Shown: one piece after another, positions 1 through 9,305 of the stretch
Layout: every line of letters begins with the position of its first letter
Position numbering within the stretch: the stretch's first letter is position 1
Source: a bacterium
GTDB taxonomy: Bacteria; Chloroflexota; Dormibacteria; Aeolococcales; Aeolococcaceae
Direction: 5' to 3'
Length of the DNA: 42,042 bases
NCBI GenBank assembly: GCA_014874355.1
Contig: JACWAJ010000015.1
Span: 1-42,042, forward strand
Position numbers and translations under genes: made by a program
Notes under the pieces: generated by a model
Seen by the model: only the letters and a program-made list of their open reading frames with translations
Database searches by the model: none
What the model was told of the DNA's origin: nothing

Positions 1-131
1 ACCACGTACAGATGGCCGCTGTCGATGGCCCAGCCGATGAATCCGAACAGAACCGTCGAGATGAGCGCTGTGAGCGCCACATAGATCCCAAGTTCCTGGT
101 GGCGGCGATTGTGGCGGTAACCCGATTTCAT
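1..131 (-). CDS. TadG-like / TadE-like pilus protein, N-terminal part only (runs off left edge)
   Basis: Reverse strand from 131 reads MKSGYRHNRRHQELGIYVALTALISTVLFGFIGWAIDSGHLYVV: short cytoplasmic N-terminus plus TM, directly after tadE. Confidence 0.55.
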   Translation of the reverse strand, partial: MKSGYRHNRRHQELGIYVALTALISTVLFGFIGWAIDSGHLYV

Positions 132-132
132 C

Positions 133-618
133 CTAGTACTCGGTCTGCAGGACGCTGGTGCTCACCAGTTCTGGGTGAACCCAGGTGAAAAAGGGCGTCC
201 AGGGAGAAAACGTGTAGGTAACCTGGGCCGACACCTTTCCGCTGGGGCGGTAGTTGCCGGAAGTACAGTTGGAAATTGACGCCGCCATAGCGGGATTGAT
301 GTAGATATAGCCTGCGTTGGGGCCAGGGGTACTTGCCGCCCTGGCATTTCCGTACGTCGAGTTAGGGTCGGCCTTTAGATCGGTGTTGGGGGCGGCCGCT
401 ATGGCTGCGGCTATCGCGGAGCAGTCGCTTTGCTTTGACGTTACCAGGGTGAGTTCTTGTGCGGCTGCGTCGGCGGCTCGGGTCAGCGTGTTCTTGGTGG
501 CGATGGCCCGTCCGAAGTCGACGGCCGCAAAGATCACCGTCAACCAAATCAAGAAGGTGACTGCGGTCTCGACAAGAGCCTGTCCCGCGCTCGATCTCTT
601 GGTCCGTGTGGCCCGCAT
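133..618 (-). CDS. TadE-like pilus assembly protein
   Basis: GQALVETAVTFLIWLTVIFAAVDFGRAIATKNTLTRAADAAAQE is a typical TadE N-terminus; adjacent to tadC/tadB. Confidence 0.85.
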   Translation of the reverse strand: MRATRTKRSSAGQALVETAVTFLIWLTVIFAAVDFGRAIATKNTLTRAADAAAQELTLVTSKQSDCSAIAAAIAAAPNTDLKADPNSTYGNARAASTPGPNAGYIYINPAMAASISNCTSGNYRPSGKVSAQVTYTFSPWTPFFTWVHPELVSTSVLQTEY

Positions 619-633
619 TACTGACCCACTTTT

Positions 634-1563
634 TTAGTGCCCGCTGCCCAGCAGGTTGAGCACCTCAAGCGCGGCCGGTCCCAGGAGCACCACGAAGATG
701 GCCGGGAAAGTGCAACCCACCATGGGGAAGAGGATTTTGAGCGAAGCCTTCTGGGCGTTGCTTTCGATCCGCTGAATGCTCCGGGTACGCATGTCATCCG
801 CCTGGTCGGCAAGGATCTGGGATATGGGCGTGCCCAGCTCGCCGGCCTGGTTGACCGCCCGGGTGAAGCGCATCAACTCGTCGACACCGCACCGATCGCA
901 CATCTCCTGCAGGGCTTGGGCTTGCGGCAGGTTGAGGCGCGTTTGGGCGAGCATTAGATGCAGCTCTTGGGCAAGTGGCTGATTTTGGGCCAATTCTTCG
1001 GACAGCCGCCAAAAGGCGGCCGAGAGAGTTGTGCCGGCAGAGACACAGGCGCTGAGGATGTCAACCGCATTTGGGAGGGCCATGCGTATCAACCGCTGCC
1101 GGGTACGGATCTTGCGGCTCAACCACATCCGAGGTCCCGTGTATCCCAGCACCACAGTTAAGATTGGGACGAGGTAGGCCAGCGTGCCGCTGTTCCGTAG
1201 CAAGAAAAACAGCATGGCTCCGATGATTCCGCCGATCCCGAGCACTGTCAGTTGCAGCAGCAGAAACTGACCAGGCGTCAATGAAGATCCCGCCATGGCC
1301 AGCTTGCGCGTCAGGGCTATCGTCGTGTGGAGATTGGAGGGACGCATCGCCATGGAACTGACAGCTTTGATGAACGGATCGACAACTCGAGTTCTGAACG
1401 GCGCCGCCATCTCCAATTCGACTGCGGATGTCGGTGCCTGAGACTTGATGTAGCCCAGGCGCTCCTCAACCACGCTTGGCTGTGTGGCGACAATTGCCAC
1501 AAGCGCGATCAGTGCCAGGAGTACGATGCCGGCAACAATGGCAAACAGGAGTTGAATGTCCAT
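634..1563 (-). CDS. tadC: Type II secretion system F domain protein, TadC-like
   Basis: LPNAVDILSACVSAGTTLSAAFWRLSEE... and the QKASLKILFPMVGCTFPAIFVVLLGPA C-terminus; position after tadB. Confidence 0.85.
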   Translation of the reverse strand: MDIQLLFAIVAGIVLLALIALVAIVATQPSVVEERLGYIKSQAPTSAVELEMAAPFRTRVVDPFIKAVSSMAMRPSNLHTTIALTRKLAMAGSSLTPGQFLLLQLTVLGIGGIIGAMLFFLLRNSGTLAYLVPILTVVLGYTGPRMWLSRKIRTRQRLIRMALPNAVDILSACVSAGTTLSAAFWRLSEELAQNQPLAQELHLMLAQTRLNLPQAQALQEMCDRCGVDELMRFTRAVNQAGELGTPISQILADQADDMRTRSIQRIESNAQKASLKILFPMVGCTFPAIFVVLLGPAALEVLNLLGSGH

Positions 1564-2567
1564 CAGAACTGGACTACGCTGTTGACGATGCGTTGCATTA
1601 TGTATGCACCCATGCCGATCGAAATTCCCGCGCCGGCGAGCATTGTGATGCCGGTGGTCACCATCATTGGTGCGAAGTAACTGGGGCTGAGGACGAGCAG
1701 AATCCCAGTAAGTCCCACTGGCAGCAGCGACAGGATGACTGCAGATGCGCGTACCTGAGCGGTGAGGGAGCGAACGTGTCCTCTGAGCTTGAGCCGGCTC
1801 CGGATGACGTCGATCTGCCGGTCGAGCGTCGCGGTGAGGTTACCGCCGGCCAGATGGTGAACCCGGATGGCAATGACGAGAAGCCGCACGTCGTCCGAGG
1901 AGTTGCGCTCGACAAAGTTGTGTAGAGCGGTACTCTGGTCGAGGCCGAGTTCTACGTCACGCGTTATTCTCCGAAACTCCAAGCCGCAGGGGTCCGGAAA
2001 GGTCTGGGCCACCCGGGAAAACGCCTGGAGCAAACCCAGTCCGCTTTTCATCGCGGCGCTGACATTGGCCATGGCGTCAAGGAGTTGGCTCTCGAACAGG
2101 CGCTCTCGACGTGTACGAAGAATCCTGAGCAACCCTTGCGTAGATATGGGCCCGAGGCCAAGCCCCACCAGCAACATCACGAGACTGCCAAAACGCAGGC
2201 CCAAACCAATACAGAGCAGCACTGTCCAAGCCACTTCCAAGAACAGCCACTCGCCAGGTCTGACATTGAGGTTGGCCTGTTTCAGCGCGATGCTGCGCCG
2301 GTCGGCGGTGGGTATCCGGCCGGCCCAAGAACTCAGAGCCTTGTCGACGAGCTGGCGGAGACTGGTCAGCAGCGGCTCGCGTACTTCGATCTCCGCTTCC
2401 GGGGGCTCCTGTTGGAGATAGACATCAAGGTCTTCGCCGCCAGGTGACTCCGGTGGGGGCTGCGCCTCCGCTTGGCGCAAGTCTCGCCACTCAAGGCTTG
2501 TCCATACACCAAGCATCACCAAGCCGATTACGGCAGACGCGATACCCAGGAAGGCGAGGCCTGACAT
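1563..2567 (-). CDS. tadB: Type II secretion system F domain protein, TadB-like
   Basis: LLDAMANVSAAMKSGLGLLQAFSRVAQTFPDPCGLEFRRITRDVELG and GGNLTATLDRQIDVIRSRLKLRGHVRSLTAQVRASAVILSLLP. Confidence 0.85.
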   Translation of the reverse strand: MSGLAFLGIASAVIGLVMLGVWTSLEWRDLRQAEAQPPPESPGGEDLDVYLQQEPPEAEIEVREPLLTSLRQLVDKALSSWAGRIPTADRRSIALKQANLNVRPGEWLFLEVAWTVLLCIGLGLRFGSLVMLLVGLGLGPISTQGLLRILRTRRERLFESQLLDAMANVSAAMKSGLGLLQAFSRVAQTFPDPCGLEFRRITRDVELGLDQSTALHNFVERNSSDDVRLLVIAIRVHHLAGGNLTATLDRQIDVIRSRLKLRGHVRSLTAQVRASAVILSLLPVGLTGILLVLSPSYFAPMMVTTGITMLAGAGISIGMGAYIMQRIVNSVVQF

Positions 2568-2569
2568 GG

Positions 2570-3364
2570 CTACGGGAGTTGGAACAGTTGCGACACCCGT
2601 CCAAGATCGATCTGTCGGTCGTCGGATGGCGGCACGTAGTCAGTTGTCGGCAGGTCGCCCTTACCGAACTGATCGCGGGGGCGGAGCACGTAGCGCATCG
2701 AGACTTTGCCGGTGCCAGAGGCACTGGTCGTGCTGCCGCTGTTGCCTGCGTCCAGCAATGTTCCCATCATCTTGGCTTCGCCGCGGGTCAGCTCCACCAT
2801 GAGCAACTTGGGCGTGGCTCCGGCCGCGGCACTGGCTGCACCGACCTTGAGGACGAGGACATCCTGGAAGCCGTACTTCACGAGGGGGTTGTCGGAGGTG
2901 AGGTCCACCAGTATGTCGATGCGGTCGCCGGCAACGATGTAACCACCGGCGCCCGTCATCTCGTCGACCGGGAGCGACATGGCGACATCTCCGTCTTTCA
3001 ACTGGAATCCGGCCTTCGCGACTGTTTGGGCTGAGTTCGCGTCTGACGTCAGCATGTCTGAACTGATGATGGTGTTGGCTGCGACGTGAATTACGACGAA
3101 CTTGCCATTGGCCTGAGTTTGCTGCAGGAGTGCGCCCGAGGGGACGGTGTCGACGGTGCGCTCCACCAGGGTGGTGTTGTCGGCGGTCAGCGCCGCTCCT
3201 GCGGCGAGGTCTTGTTTGGCGACCACTACGCGTTCGGTTTGTCCGCTTGATGGCGTTCGCCCGAGATAGACGGACAGTAGGACCAATGCGAACACCAGAG
3301 GAAGTCCGAGCCCGACGGCGAGCAAGATGCGCCGTCGTCGCGTTTGAGGTGTGGCTATCGACAC
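2570..3364 (-). CDS. cpaB: Flp pilus assembly protein CpaB (SAF domain)
   Basis: Signal anchor followed by RVVVAKQDLAAGAALTADNTTLVE (SAF) and MSLPVDEMTGAGGYIVAGDRIDILV (RcpC/CpaB). Confidence 0.85.
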   Translation of the reverse strand: MSIATPQTRRRRILLAVGLGLPLVFALVLLSVYLGRTPSSGQTERVVVAKQDLAAGAALTADNTTLVERTVDTVPSGALLQQTQANGKFVVIHVAANTIISSDMLTSDANSAQTVAKAGFQLKDGDVAMSLPVDEMTGAGGYIVAGDRIDILVDLTSDNPLVKYGFQDVLVLKVGAASAAAGATPKLLMVELTRGEAKMMGTLLDAGNSGSTTSASGTGKVSMRYVLRPRDQFGKGDLPTTDYVPPSDDRQIDLGRVSQLFQLP

Positions 3365-3491
3365 GGCACACTCCTGAGTGGTTGAAATATTCTGGATTGT
3401 CCGAAATCCGGGTTATACGAATAAGGCCAACTAAGTATAAACCTATCGGTAATAGTCGCTCACTGACGACTCTGGCTGCCGCAATGCTGCA

Positions 3492-5048
3492 CTAGCCGTC
3501 TATCACATAGACGGCGGCGCCGGCATTGGCGTACTTGCGGTCACTTTGGGCGGGGGCCGGTGCCGTTGCGGCCAGCACGACTACGTCGCCTGGGTGCAGT
3601 GCCGATGGATCAAGAATCTCCGTCTGAACCATGTGTAGGGGCGCCAGCAAGGCATTAGGGCTTGCTGGCGTCGGTTGTGCCGGTGGGGGGGGCAGGAGGG
3701 CAAAGGCCGCCTCGATGTAGGGCTGGTCCAGGTCTTGGCTCACGAGGTGGACTGTGTGCCTTTCGGCGACCTGCCGGGCTGCGACGAGGGCGTCCAGGTA
3801 GCCTGTGTTAAAGGCAAGGGCGACGCCGGGGCGTATGGGATAGGCGGCATACATGTCCACGTTGAACCAGATGCCTTCACCCAGGACCGCGCCAATGGTC
3901 AGTGCCAGTGCCAGAGTGGATGCGGGGCGGAGCGTGCCCCATCGTCTCGGCACGGCCAGCAGTGCGTGGGCGCCGCAGCCGGCGAGAACAAGGGCGAAGG
4001 GCAGCATCGTGGCGGCTCTTAGCGCGTGTGGTGTGCCGTTGTCCGTGAGCGCGGCCGCCACTGGAGCCACGGCAGAGCCAAGCAGCAGAAAGCGTGGCAG
4101 TGGTGAAGCGATGTGCCGCAGGCACCAGATGACGCCCAAGACCAGTAGCGGCAGCGTTCCCAGCAGCAGCATCCCGGCAAAACCGGTGTTCTGGCGCGGA
4201 TTGGAGTCGCCATGAAAGAAGATGAAGTCCAGCCCAAAGTATTCCTGGTAGTTGGCCCAGAAGCGCGACAAGGCGACTCCGAACGCCGGGTGGTCCCGGG
4301 TGATGCTGATCAGGTCGTAGCGCGATGTCAGCGCGGTGGGATGAGCGAGCCACCACAGCCCAAAACCGGCATAGCCGGCCGAAATCGGTCCCAGGGTCAC
4401 CCACCAGTGCTTTCGCCAGGGGTAGGCATAGCTCATCCCGAGCATGACGGCAAAGAGACCGATCTCAAGCCGGGCCGTGCTGTAGGCGAAGATGGCGACA
4501 GCCAGTGCGGCACCCGCGCCGAGATACCAGCGCCACGAACCCGAATCCGCTTGCGCAAGACACCAGAGCGCTAGCGCGAGCAGAGCCACCATCGAGATCA
4601 CCTCGAAGCCGACTCGTGATTCCAGGGTGAGCCATGGGCAGAGGACGGCCAGCAGCAGCGTCAACCATCCGGCTCTGTCCGAGAGGCACATGCGCCTGAC
4701 GGCCAGAGCCACGAAGATGCAGGCGGCCATGCCAAACAGCGCCGCGGGCAGCCGTTCGAGGAACACCGACATTCCCCAAAAACGTGAGATCAGCGCCAGA
4801 ACATAGATGTAGACGGGGTTCTTGTACTCGCCAAAGGCTTCTGGGTATAGCGGCATGTGGATGCCGTGTTCATCGACGCCGTAATGACCGAGCGCCCAGG
4901 CGTTGTAGCCGATCGAGGCTTCGTCGACGTACAGTCCTGGCGGGGATCCCACCAACCCGACGAGGTTGCGTGAAGCGATGCCTGCGAGCAGAACTCCATA
5001 GAGCAGCGCGACGTGGTGCCGCCTACCCCAGACCCAGGGCGCGGTCAC
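3492..5048 (-). CDS. Membrane glycosyltransferase (GT39/PMT-like, ArnT-like)
   Basis: PPGLYVDEASIGYNAWALGHYGVDEHG, multiple hydrophobic segments, LERLPAALFG. Confidence 0.75.
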   Translation of the reverse strand: MTAPWVWGRRHHVALLYGVLLAGIASRNLVGLVGSPPGLYVDEASIGYNAWALGHYGVDEHGIHMPLYPEAFGEYKNPVYIYVLALISRFWGMSVFLERLPAALFGMAACIFVALAVRRMCLSDRAGWLTLLLAVLCPWLTLESRVGFEVISMVALLALALWCLAQADSGSWRWYLGAGAALAVAIFAYSTARLEIGLFAVMLGMSYAYPWRKHWWVTLGPISAGYAGFGLWWLAHPTALTSRYDLISITRDHPAFGVALSRFWANYQEYFGLDFIFFHGDSNPRQNTGFAGMLLLGTLPLLVLGVIWCLRHIASPLPRFLLLGSAVAPVAAALTDNGTPHALRAATMLPFALVLAGCGAHALLAVPRRWGTLRPASTLALALTIGAVLGEGIWFNVDMYAAYPIRPGVALAFNTGYLDALVAARQVAERHTVHLVSQDLDQPYIEAAFALLPPPPAQPTPASPNALLAPLHMVQTEILDPSALHPGDVVVLAATAPAPAQSDRKYANAGAAVYVIDG

Positions 5049-5063
5049 GTGCGCAGCGCCACC

Positions 5064-5246
5064 TTAGGGCTCGTGCCGGAACAACGTCGGCAGATACGCC
5101 GCCGAGACCGCCGAGGCCAAGGAGCCGAACGAGTATCGCAGTGATGGTACCGGTAGGTACCTGAACGAGAAACGGAGAAGGCGACACCGGCAATCGGCGA
5201 GGATCGGCGGATGGAGGTGACGAGGTTGTTCCGGCACGAGCCCTTA
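5064..5246. mobile_element. MITE-like element: 19-bp perfect terminal inverted repeats flanked by TTA direct repeats
   Basis: Left arm 5067-5085 GGGCTCGTGCCGGAACAAC, right arm 5225-5243 GTTGTTCCGGCACGAGCCC (exact reverse complement); TTA at 5064-5066 and 5244-5246; near-central palindrome GGTACCGGTAGGTACC at 5146-5161. Confidence 0.6.
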
Positions 5247-5265
5247 TCGTCGAGCTCAGGTCCGA

Positions 5266-7290
5266 TCAGTCGCTCTGACACTTACCGCCGCTGCAGAACC
5301 AGTCGTAGGTGTTGTAGTCCCAGATTATCTCGTTGCGCCGAACGCCTTGCAGGTTTGGCGTGTAGGCATCAACGATCACCTGCCGGTAGAGCGGAATCTC
5401 AGGGATTTGATCGGCAAGGATCTTCTCCGCCTTGATGTAGTTCTGGGTGCGGATCTTGAGGTCGGCTGCGTTGTGCGCGGTCTCCATGGCCTGGTTGAGA
5501 TTGGCGTTGTTGATACCGGTGTAGTTTTGACCGGTTCCGCCGTTGATCGAGGACGGGACATTGTTGTTGCCGGCGTTCGCCCCCGAGCAGGCGGCAATGG
5601 TGGTCGGGCTGCTGCCCGAGGCCGAGTCGTAGCAGCCGACATACCCGGTATAGAACGCATCGGGGTCGGCGGGTGCCGACTCGGCCAGGGTGTCGGTGTA
5701 CATCGCCATATCGAACTGGTGGGTTGACAGCGTTCCTGCGTCTGCGAACGAGCCGAAGAAGATATCCGGCTTGGCGTTATTGAAGGGTTCTGCGACCTTG
5801 ATTCCGATCTGGGCGAGGTCGGCCTCGATAAGCGGTTCTGTGGCAACGCGACCCGGATCGTTACTGGTGGTGCCGAGCGTCAGCGTGATGCAAGTGTTGT
5901 CGGGGAAGGCACGGTACTTGCCGCCGTCGCATTGCGGGGCGTATTTGAAACCGGCCTTGTCGAGCACTGCACTGGCTGCCTGAGCGTCATAGCCGGCCTT
6001 GGCAAGGTCGGGTGAGTCGATGTACGCGGCCCCGAGGTAGAGGAATGAGTCCTTGGGGATCCCGGTCTTGCCCGAGGCTGCAGTGTTGATGATGCCCTGG
6101 CGGTTGATCGCCATCAGAATGGCACGCCGGATATCCTTGTTGGCGAGGTACGGGCTGTGTTTGTACCCGGCGCCGCAGAGGCTCTGGCCGCCAACCCAGA
6201 ACTCCTGATCGTCACAGAGGTTCAGGTCGATCTTCTCGGCGCCGGCGTCCGGGATCGGTTGGACCTGGAGCTTGCCGCCCGATTGGGCGTCAAGCAGGCC
6301 CTTGAGGTTGGAGAGGCCCATGTCGAAGCCGGCGTCGATATTGCCCGCCTTGATGGCGGCCACCTCGGACGGCTGGTCGGCTACGAACTTGAATACCAGC
6401 TTGTCGATGTGGGGCTGGTGACTCTTGTTCCAGTAGTTCTGGTTGCGGACATAGGTGACACCGGAGGAGTCGACGCTCTGCATGACATACGGCCCGGTGC
6501 CGTCGATGAAGTTGTAGAGGGTCTCTCCCTGGGGGGGCGTCTTGTAGGCGCTGCTGGCGTTGCTCCCCTTGGTGAGATCGGCGTTGAACTTGAATTGCGT
6601 GATGTCGGCATTCTGCGCGAAAGCCTTGTCGAGCATGCTTGCCGGCAGTATTCCCATGACACCGGAGCCCAGAGAGAGGTAGGGTCCGTACTGCGACTTG
6701 TAGTCCACCACCGCAGTGTGGGAGTCCTTCTCGGTGCACTTGATGGTGCGGTCCCAGCCACTCGTGCTGTACAGCCCGGTGGGGTTGTTGGCTCCGTACT
6801 TGAGCCAGAAGAACGAGAATGTGTCGCAGACGTCATGGGAGGTGAAGTCGCTGCCGTCGTGCCACTTGACGCCGGAACGGAGCTTCCAGGTGACGCACAT
6901 CCGGGCCTGAGGGTTGGTGCAGCCGTTGGTCCGGACGTCACCGTTGTCGGTGGTCGGAACCTCGGTGGCCAACCAGGGCTGCCAGTAGCCGGCTAGCGAC
7001 TTGGCGCTTTCGGTCTGATCCTCGGACCGGTACCAGAGCAACCCCTCGGCCGAGGGTGCGTCGATGAGGTAGGAGAAAGTATTGCGCGCAACAATGCCGG
7101 CGTTGAGGAAGGTATCCTGTGGGTCCCAGACGCCAAGGGTGAGCGTTCCGCCCGTCACCGCTTTGGGGTCTTGGGTTTCGCCACCGGTTTGCGGGTTGTT
7201 GCTGGGGGTGCTACTGCCGCAGGCGGCGAGCAACATCGTCATGGCGCTCAAGCCGACCACGATGCGGCGCCGCGTCAAGGGGCCTGCCAT
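5266..7290 (-). CDS. ABC transporter substrate-binding protein, family 5 (OppA/DppA-like), lipoprotein
   Basis: Lipobox-like LSAMTMLLAACGSS; WKLRSGVKWHDGSDFTSHDVCDTFSFF; DKLVFKFVADQPSEVAAIKAGNID. Confidence 0.9.
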   Translation of the reverse strand: MAGPLTRRRIVVGLSAMTMLLAACGSSTPSNNPQTGGETQDPKAVTGGTLTLGVWDPQDTFLNAGIVARNTFSYLIDAPSAEGLLWYRSEDQTESAKSLAGYWQPWLATEVPTTDNGDVRTNGCTNPQARMCVTWKLRSGVKWHDGSDFTSHDVCDTFSFFWLKYGANNPTGLYSTSGWDRTIKCTEKDSHTAVVDYKSQYGPYLSLGSGVMGILPASMLDKAFAQNADITQFKFNADLTKGSNASSAYKTPPQGETLYNFIDGTGPYVMQSVDSSGVTYVRNQNYWNKSHQPHIDKLVFKFVADQPSEVAAIKAGNIDAGFDMGLSNLKGLLDAQSGGKLQVQPIPDAGAEKIDLNLCDDQEFWVGGQSLCGAGYKHSPYLANKDIRRAILMAINRQGIINTAASGKTGIPKDSFLYLGAAYIDSPDLAKAGYDAQAASAVLDKAGFKYAPQCDGGKYRAFPDNTCITLTLGTTSNDPGRVATEPLIEADLAQIGIKVAEPFNNAKPDIFFGSFADAGTLSTHQFDMAMYTDTLAESAPADPDAFYTGYVGCYDSASGSSPTTIAACSGANAGNNNVPSSINGGTGQNYTGINNANLNQAMETAHNAADLKIRTQNYIKAEKILADQIPEIPLYRQVIVDAYTPNLQGVRRNEIIWDYNTYDWFCSGGKCQSD

Positions 7291-7366
7291 TTACATCTCC
7301 CTACTCAAGGGTTGGTTGTCGAACCGACACAGTATCAGCCTGGTGGTCCGCCGGGGACCACTGGAC

Positions 7367-8038
7367 CTACTCCGTCAACGCTTTCGGCCGGAGCCGGACC
7401 CGCACCAGCAGGGCATCGAGGCGCTGCAGCCAGGGCTGGCATTGTCCGGTCGCCAGCCACACGAGCCCGCCGCAGGTAAGTCCGAGAAGGAAGCCACCTG
7501 CCACATCGGAAACGTAGTGGACGCCGACGAAGACTCTCGCGAATGCGGTGAAGACGCACAGGATGGTGGCGACGATTCCCAGTGGTCGGGAGACGAACCA
7601 GACCACAGCGCAAACCGCCCCCAGAGCGGCCAGATGATCTGAGGGGAACGATGGGTCTGGGGAGTGGGCGATCAGTGGGCTGAAATGATCTGCCACAAAG
7701 GGCCGGGACCGGTCCCAGACCGTTCCAATAACTACACTCAGCCCGATTGCGGCTAGAACCGCGATTCCAGCGGATATGCACGCCCGAAGGCCCTGGCGTT
7801 GGAACCAGAGAATCCCGAGCAACACTGCAGCGCCGAGAACCAGATACTGGGCGGCGAACACCATTGCCGAGTCCAAGGCCGGCGTTCGGCCCGCAAGATC
7901 GTGAATGTTTGAACTGAGGCCGGCGATCGGTGCAATCATGTAGGCGGGTGAGACTGGGGGCACCACCGGGATGTTACACAAGCGTGCCACGAGAATGCTC
8001 AGCCAGATCCCCACGGATTGCGCTTTTCTTGGCATCAT
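7367..8038 (-). CDS. PAP2-family phosphatase (BcrC-like undecaprenyl-diphosphatase)
   Basis: Motifs WDRSRPF, PSFPSDHLAA, ARVFVGVHYVSDVAGG. The start is probably one of the two Met codons at 8035/8038, not 8215, because the longer ORF overlaps the plus-strand CDS. Confidence 0.8.
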   Translation of the reverse strand: MMPRKAQSVGIWLSILVARLCNIPVVPPVSPAYMIAPIAGLSSNIHDLAGRTPALDSAMVFAAQYLVLGAAVLLGILWFQRQGLRACISAGIAVLAAIGLSVVIGTVWDRSRPFVADHFSPLIAHSPDPSFPSDHLAALGAVCAVVWFVSRPLGIVATILCVFTAFARVFVGVHYVSDVAGGFLLGLTCGGLVWLATGQCQPWLQRLDALLVRVRLRPKALTE

Positions 8039-8077
8039 TGGGCCTAAATCTGTCAATTGACCTTGAGGAGAGTCACC

Positions 8078-8302
8078 ATGTCCGTAGCCCCACGGCAGCG
8101 AGCCAACAACTTGCTGGCGTTTTTCTTTGCCGTATGCGCGCTCATCTCCGGAGTTGGAGCCATCTTCTACCTCACCCAAGACACGAGCTTCTTGGCGTCG
8201 GAAGGCGGCCATCATCCGATCTATGCGACTGTTGCCGGCATTGTGTTTGTGGGCTGTATCGTCGCCGCTGAACTCTTGCGTCCCAAGAAGCCCAAGGCCT
8301 GA
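8078..8302 (+). CDS. Small two-TM membrane protein, unknown function
   Basis: ATG preceded by SD-like gaggag; two hydrophobic segments (LLAFFFAVCALISGVGAIFYL; ATVAGIVFVGCIVAAELL). Confidence 0.55.
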   Translation: MSVAPRQRANNLLAFFFAVCALISGVGAIFYLTQDTSFLASEGGHHPIYATVAGIVFVGCIVAAELLRPKKPKA

Positions 8303-8310
8303 CGCCCACG

Positions 8311-9294
8311 TTGGTCCCCGACGTGCGCGTCGGGTTGCTCGGACTTGGAACGGTCAACACCGCGGTGGCCCGCCGTTTGCGTGAGGAGGCGGCTCTGCTT
8401 GAGGGCCGCAGCGGCAAGCGACTCAGCCTTGCGGGTGCGGCGGTTTTTGACTTGGGCAAGCCGCGCGATGTCGATCTAAGCGCCGGCATCGGCATAACCG
8501 ACGATGCCCATGCTCTTGCTACTTCGGACTCCGTCGATATCGTCGTCGAGGCGACTCCGGGTACGGATCCAGCACGGCATCTGATCGCGGCTGCGCTGGA
8601 TGCCGGCAAACATGTAGTCACTGCCAACAAGGCGGTCATGGCAACCTACGGCGGCGAACTGTCGGCGCTGGCTTTGGCCCACGGCGTCGAATTGCGCCAT
8701 GGGGCCTCGGTGGGGGCCGCGGTGCCGATCTTGGAACTTCTCGACAATGCTTTGGCGGGAGATCGCATCTCGAGTATCGAGGCGATCTGCAATGGAACCA
8801 CGAACTTCGTCCTGGAGCAGATGCAGGCTCACGGAGCCACGTTCCAATCGGCGATCGAAGAGGCGAAGCGGCTGGGCTTCGCGGAAGCGGACCCGAGCAT
8901 GGACGTCGACGGCTGGGATGCGGTCTTCAAACTGGTGATCCTGGCCGCGCACGCCTGGGGCGCCGGCGTGGAGCCGGGCGAGGTCCATCGCCGGGGAATT
9001 CGCGATATCGCCGTGGACGACCTGCAGAGAGCAGATGAGATCGGCGGTACCGTCAAGCTTCTGGCCCGGGCGGTGTGTGACGGCGGCAAGGTTGAGTTGT
9101 CGGTCGAGCCGGCGTTCCTCAAACTTGGCGAGCATCCGCTGGCGGATGTCGGTGGCAGCGAGAACGGCTTTCTCATCAACTCTGACCTGGCAGGAACTAC
9201 ACTTCTGCGCGGTGCCGGCGCGGGGGGCGACCCCACGGCGAGCGCAATCGTCAACGATGTCGTGGCGCTGGCGCGCCTTCGGGCAGCCTCTTAG
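8311..9294 (+). CDS. hom: Homoserine dehydrogenase
   Basis: VGLLGLGTVNTAVARRL; GKHVVTANKAVMATYGGEL; CNGTTNFVLEQM; GFAEADPSMDVDGWDAVFKLVILA. Confidence 0.92.
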   Translation: MVPDVRVGLLGLGTVNTAVARRLREEAALLEGRSGKRLSLAGAAVFDLGKPRDVDLSAGIGITDDAHALATSDSVDIVVEATPGTDPARHLIAAALDAGKHVVTANKAVMATYGGELSALALAHGVELRHGASVGAAVPILELLDNALAGDRISSIEAICNGTTNFVLEQMQAHGATFQSAIEEAKRLGFAEADPSMDVDGWDAVFKLVILAAHAWGAGVEPGEVHRRGIRDIAVDDLQRADEIGGTVKLLARAVCDGGKVELSVEPAFLKLGEHPLADVGGSENGFLINSDLAGTTLLRGAGAGGDPTASAIVNDVVALARLRAAS

Positions 9295-9305
9295 TAGGAG
9301 TTCCT

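Noticed and set aside
6157-6996. 279-aa plus-strand ORF
   Set aside because: Shadow ORF antisense to the OppA-like gene; low-complexity Val/Gly/Asp composition.
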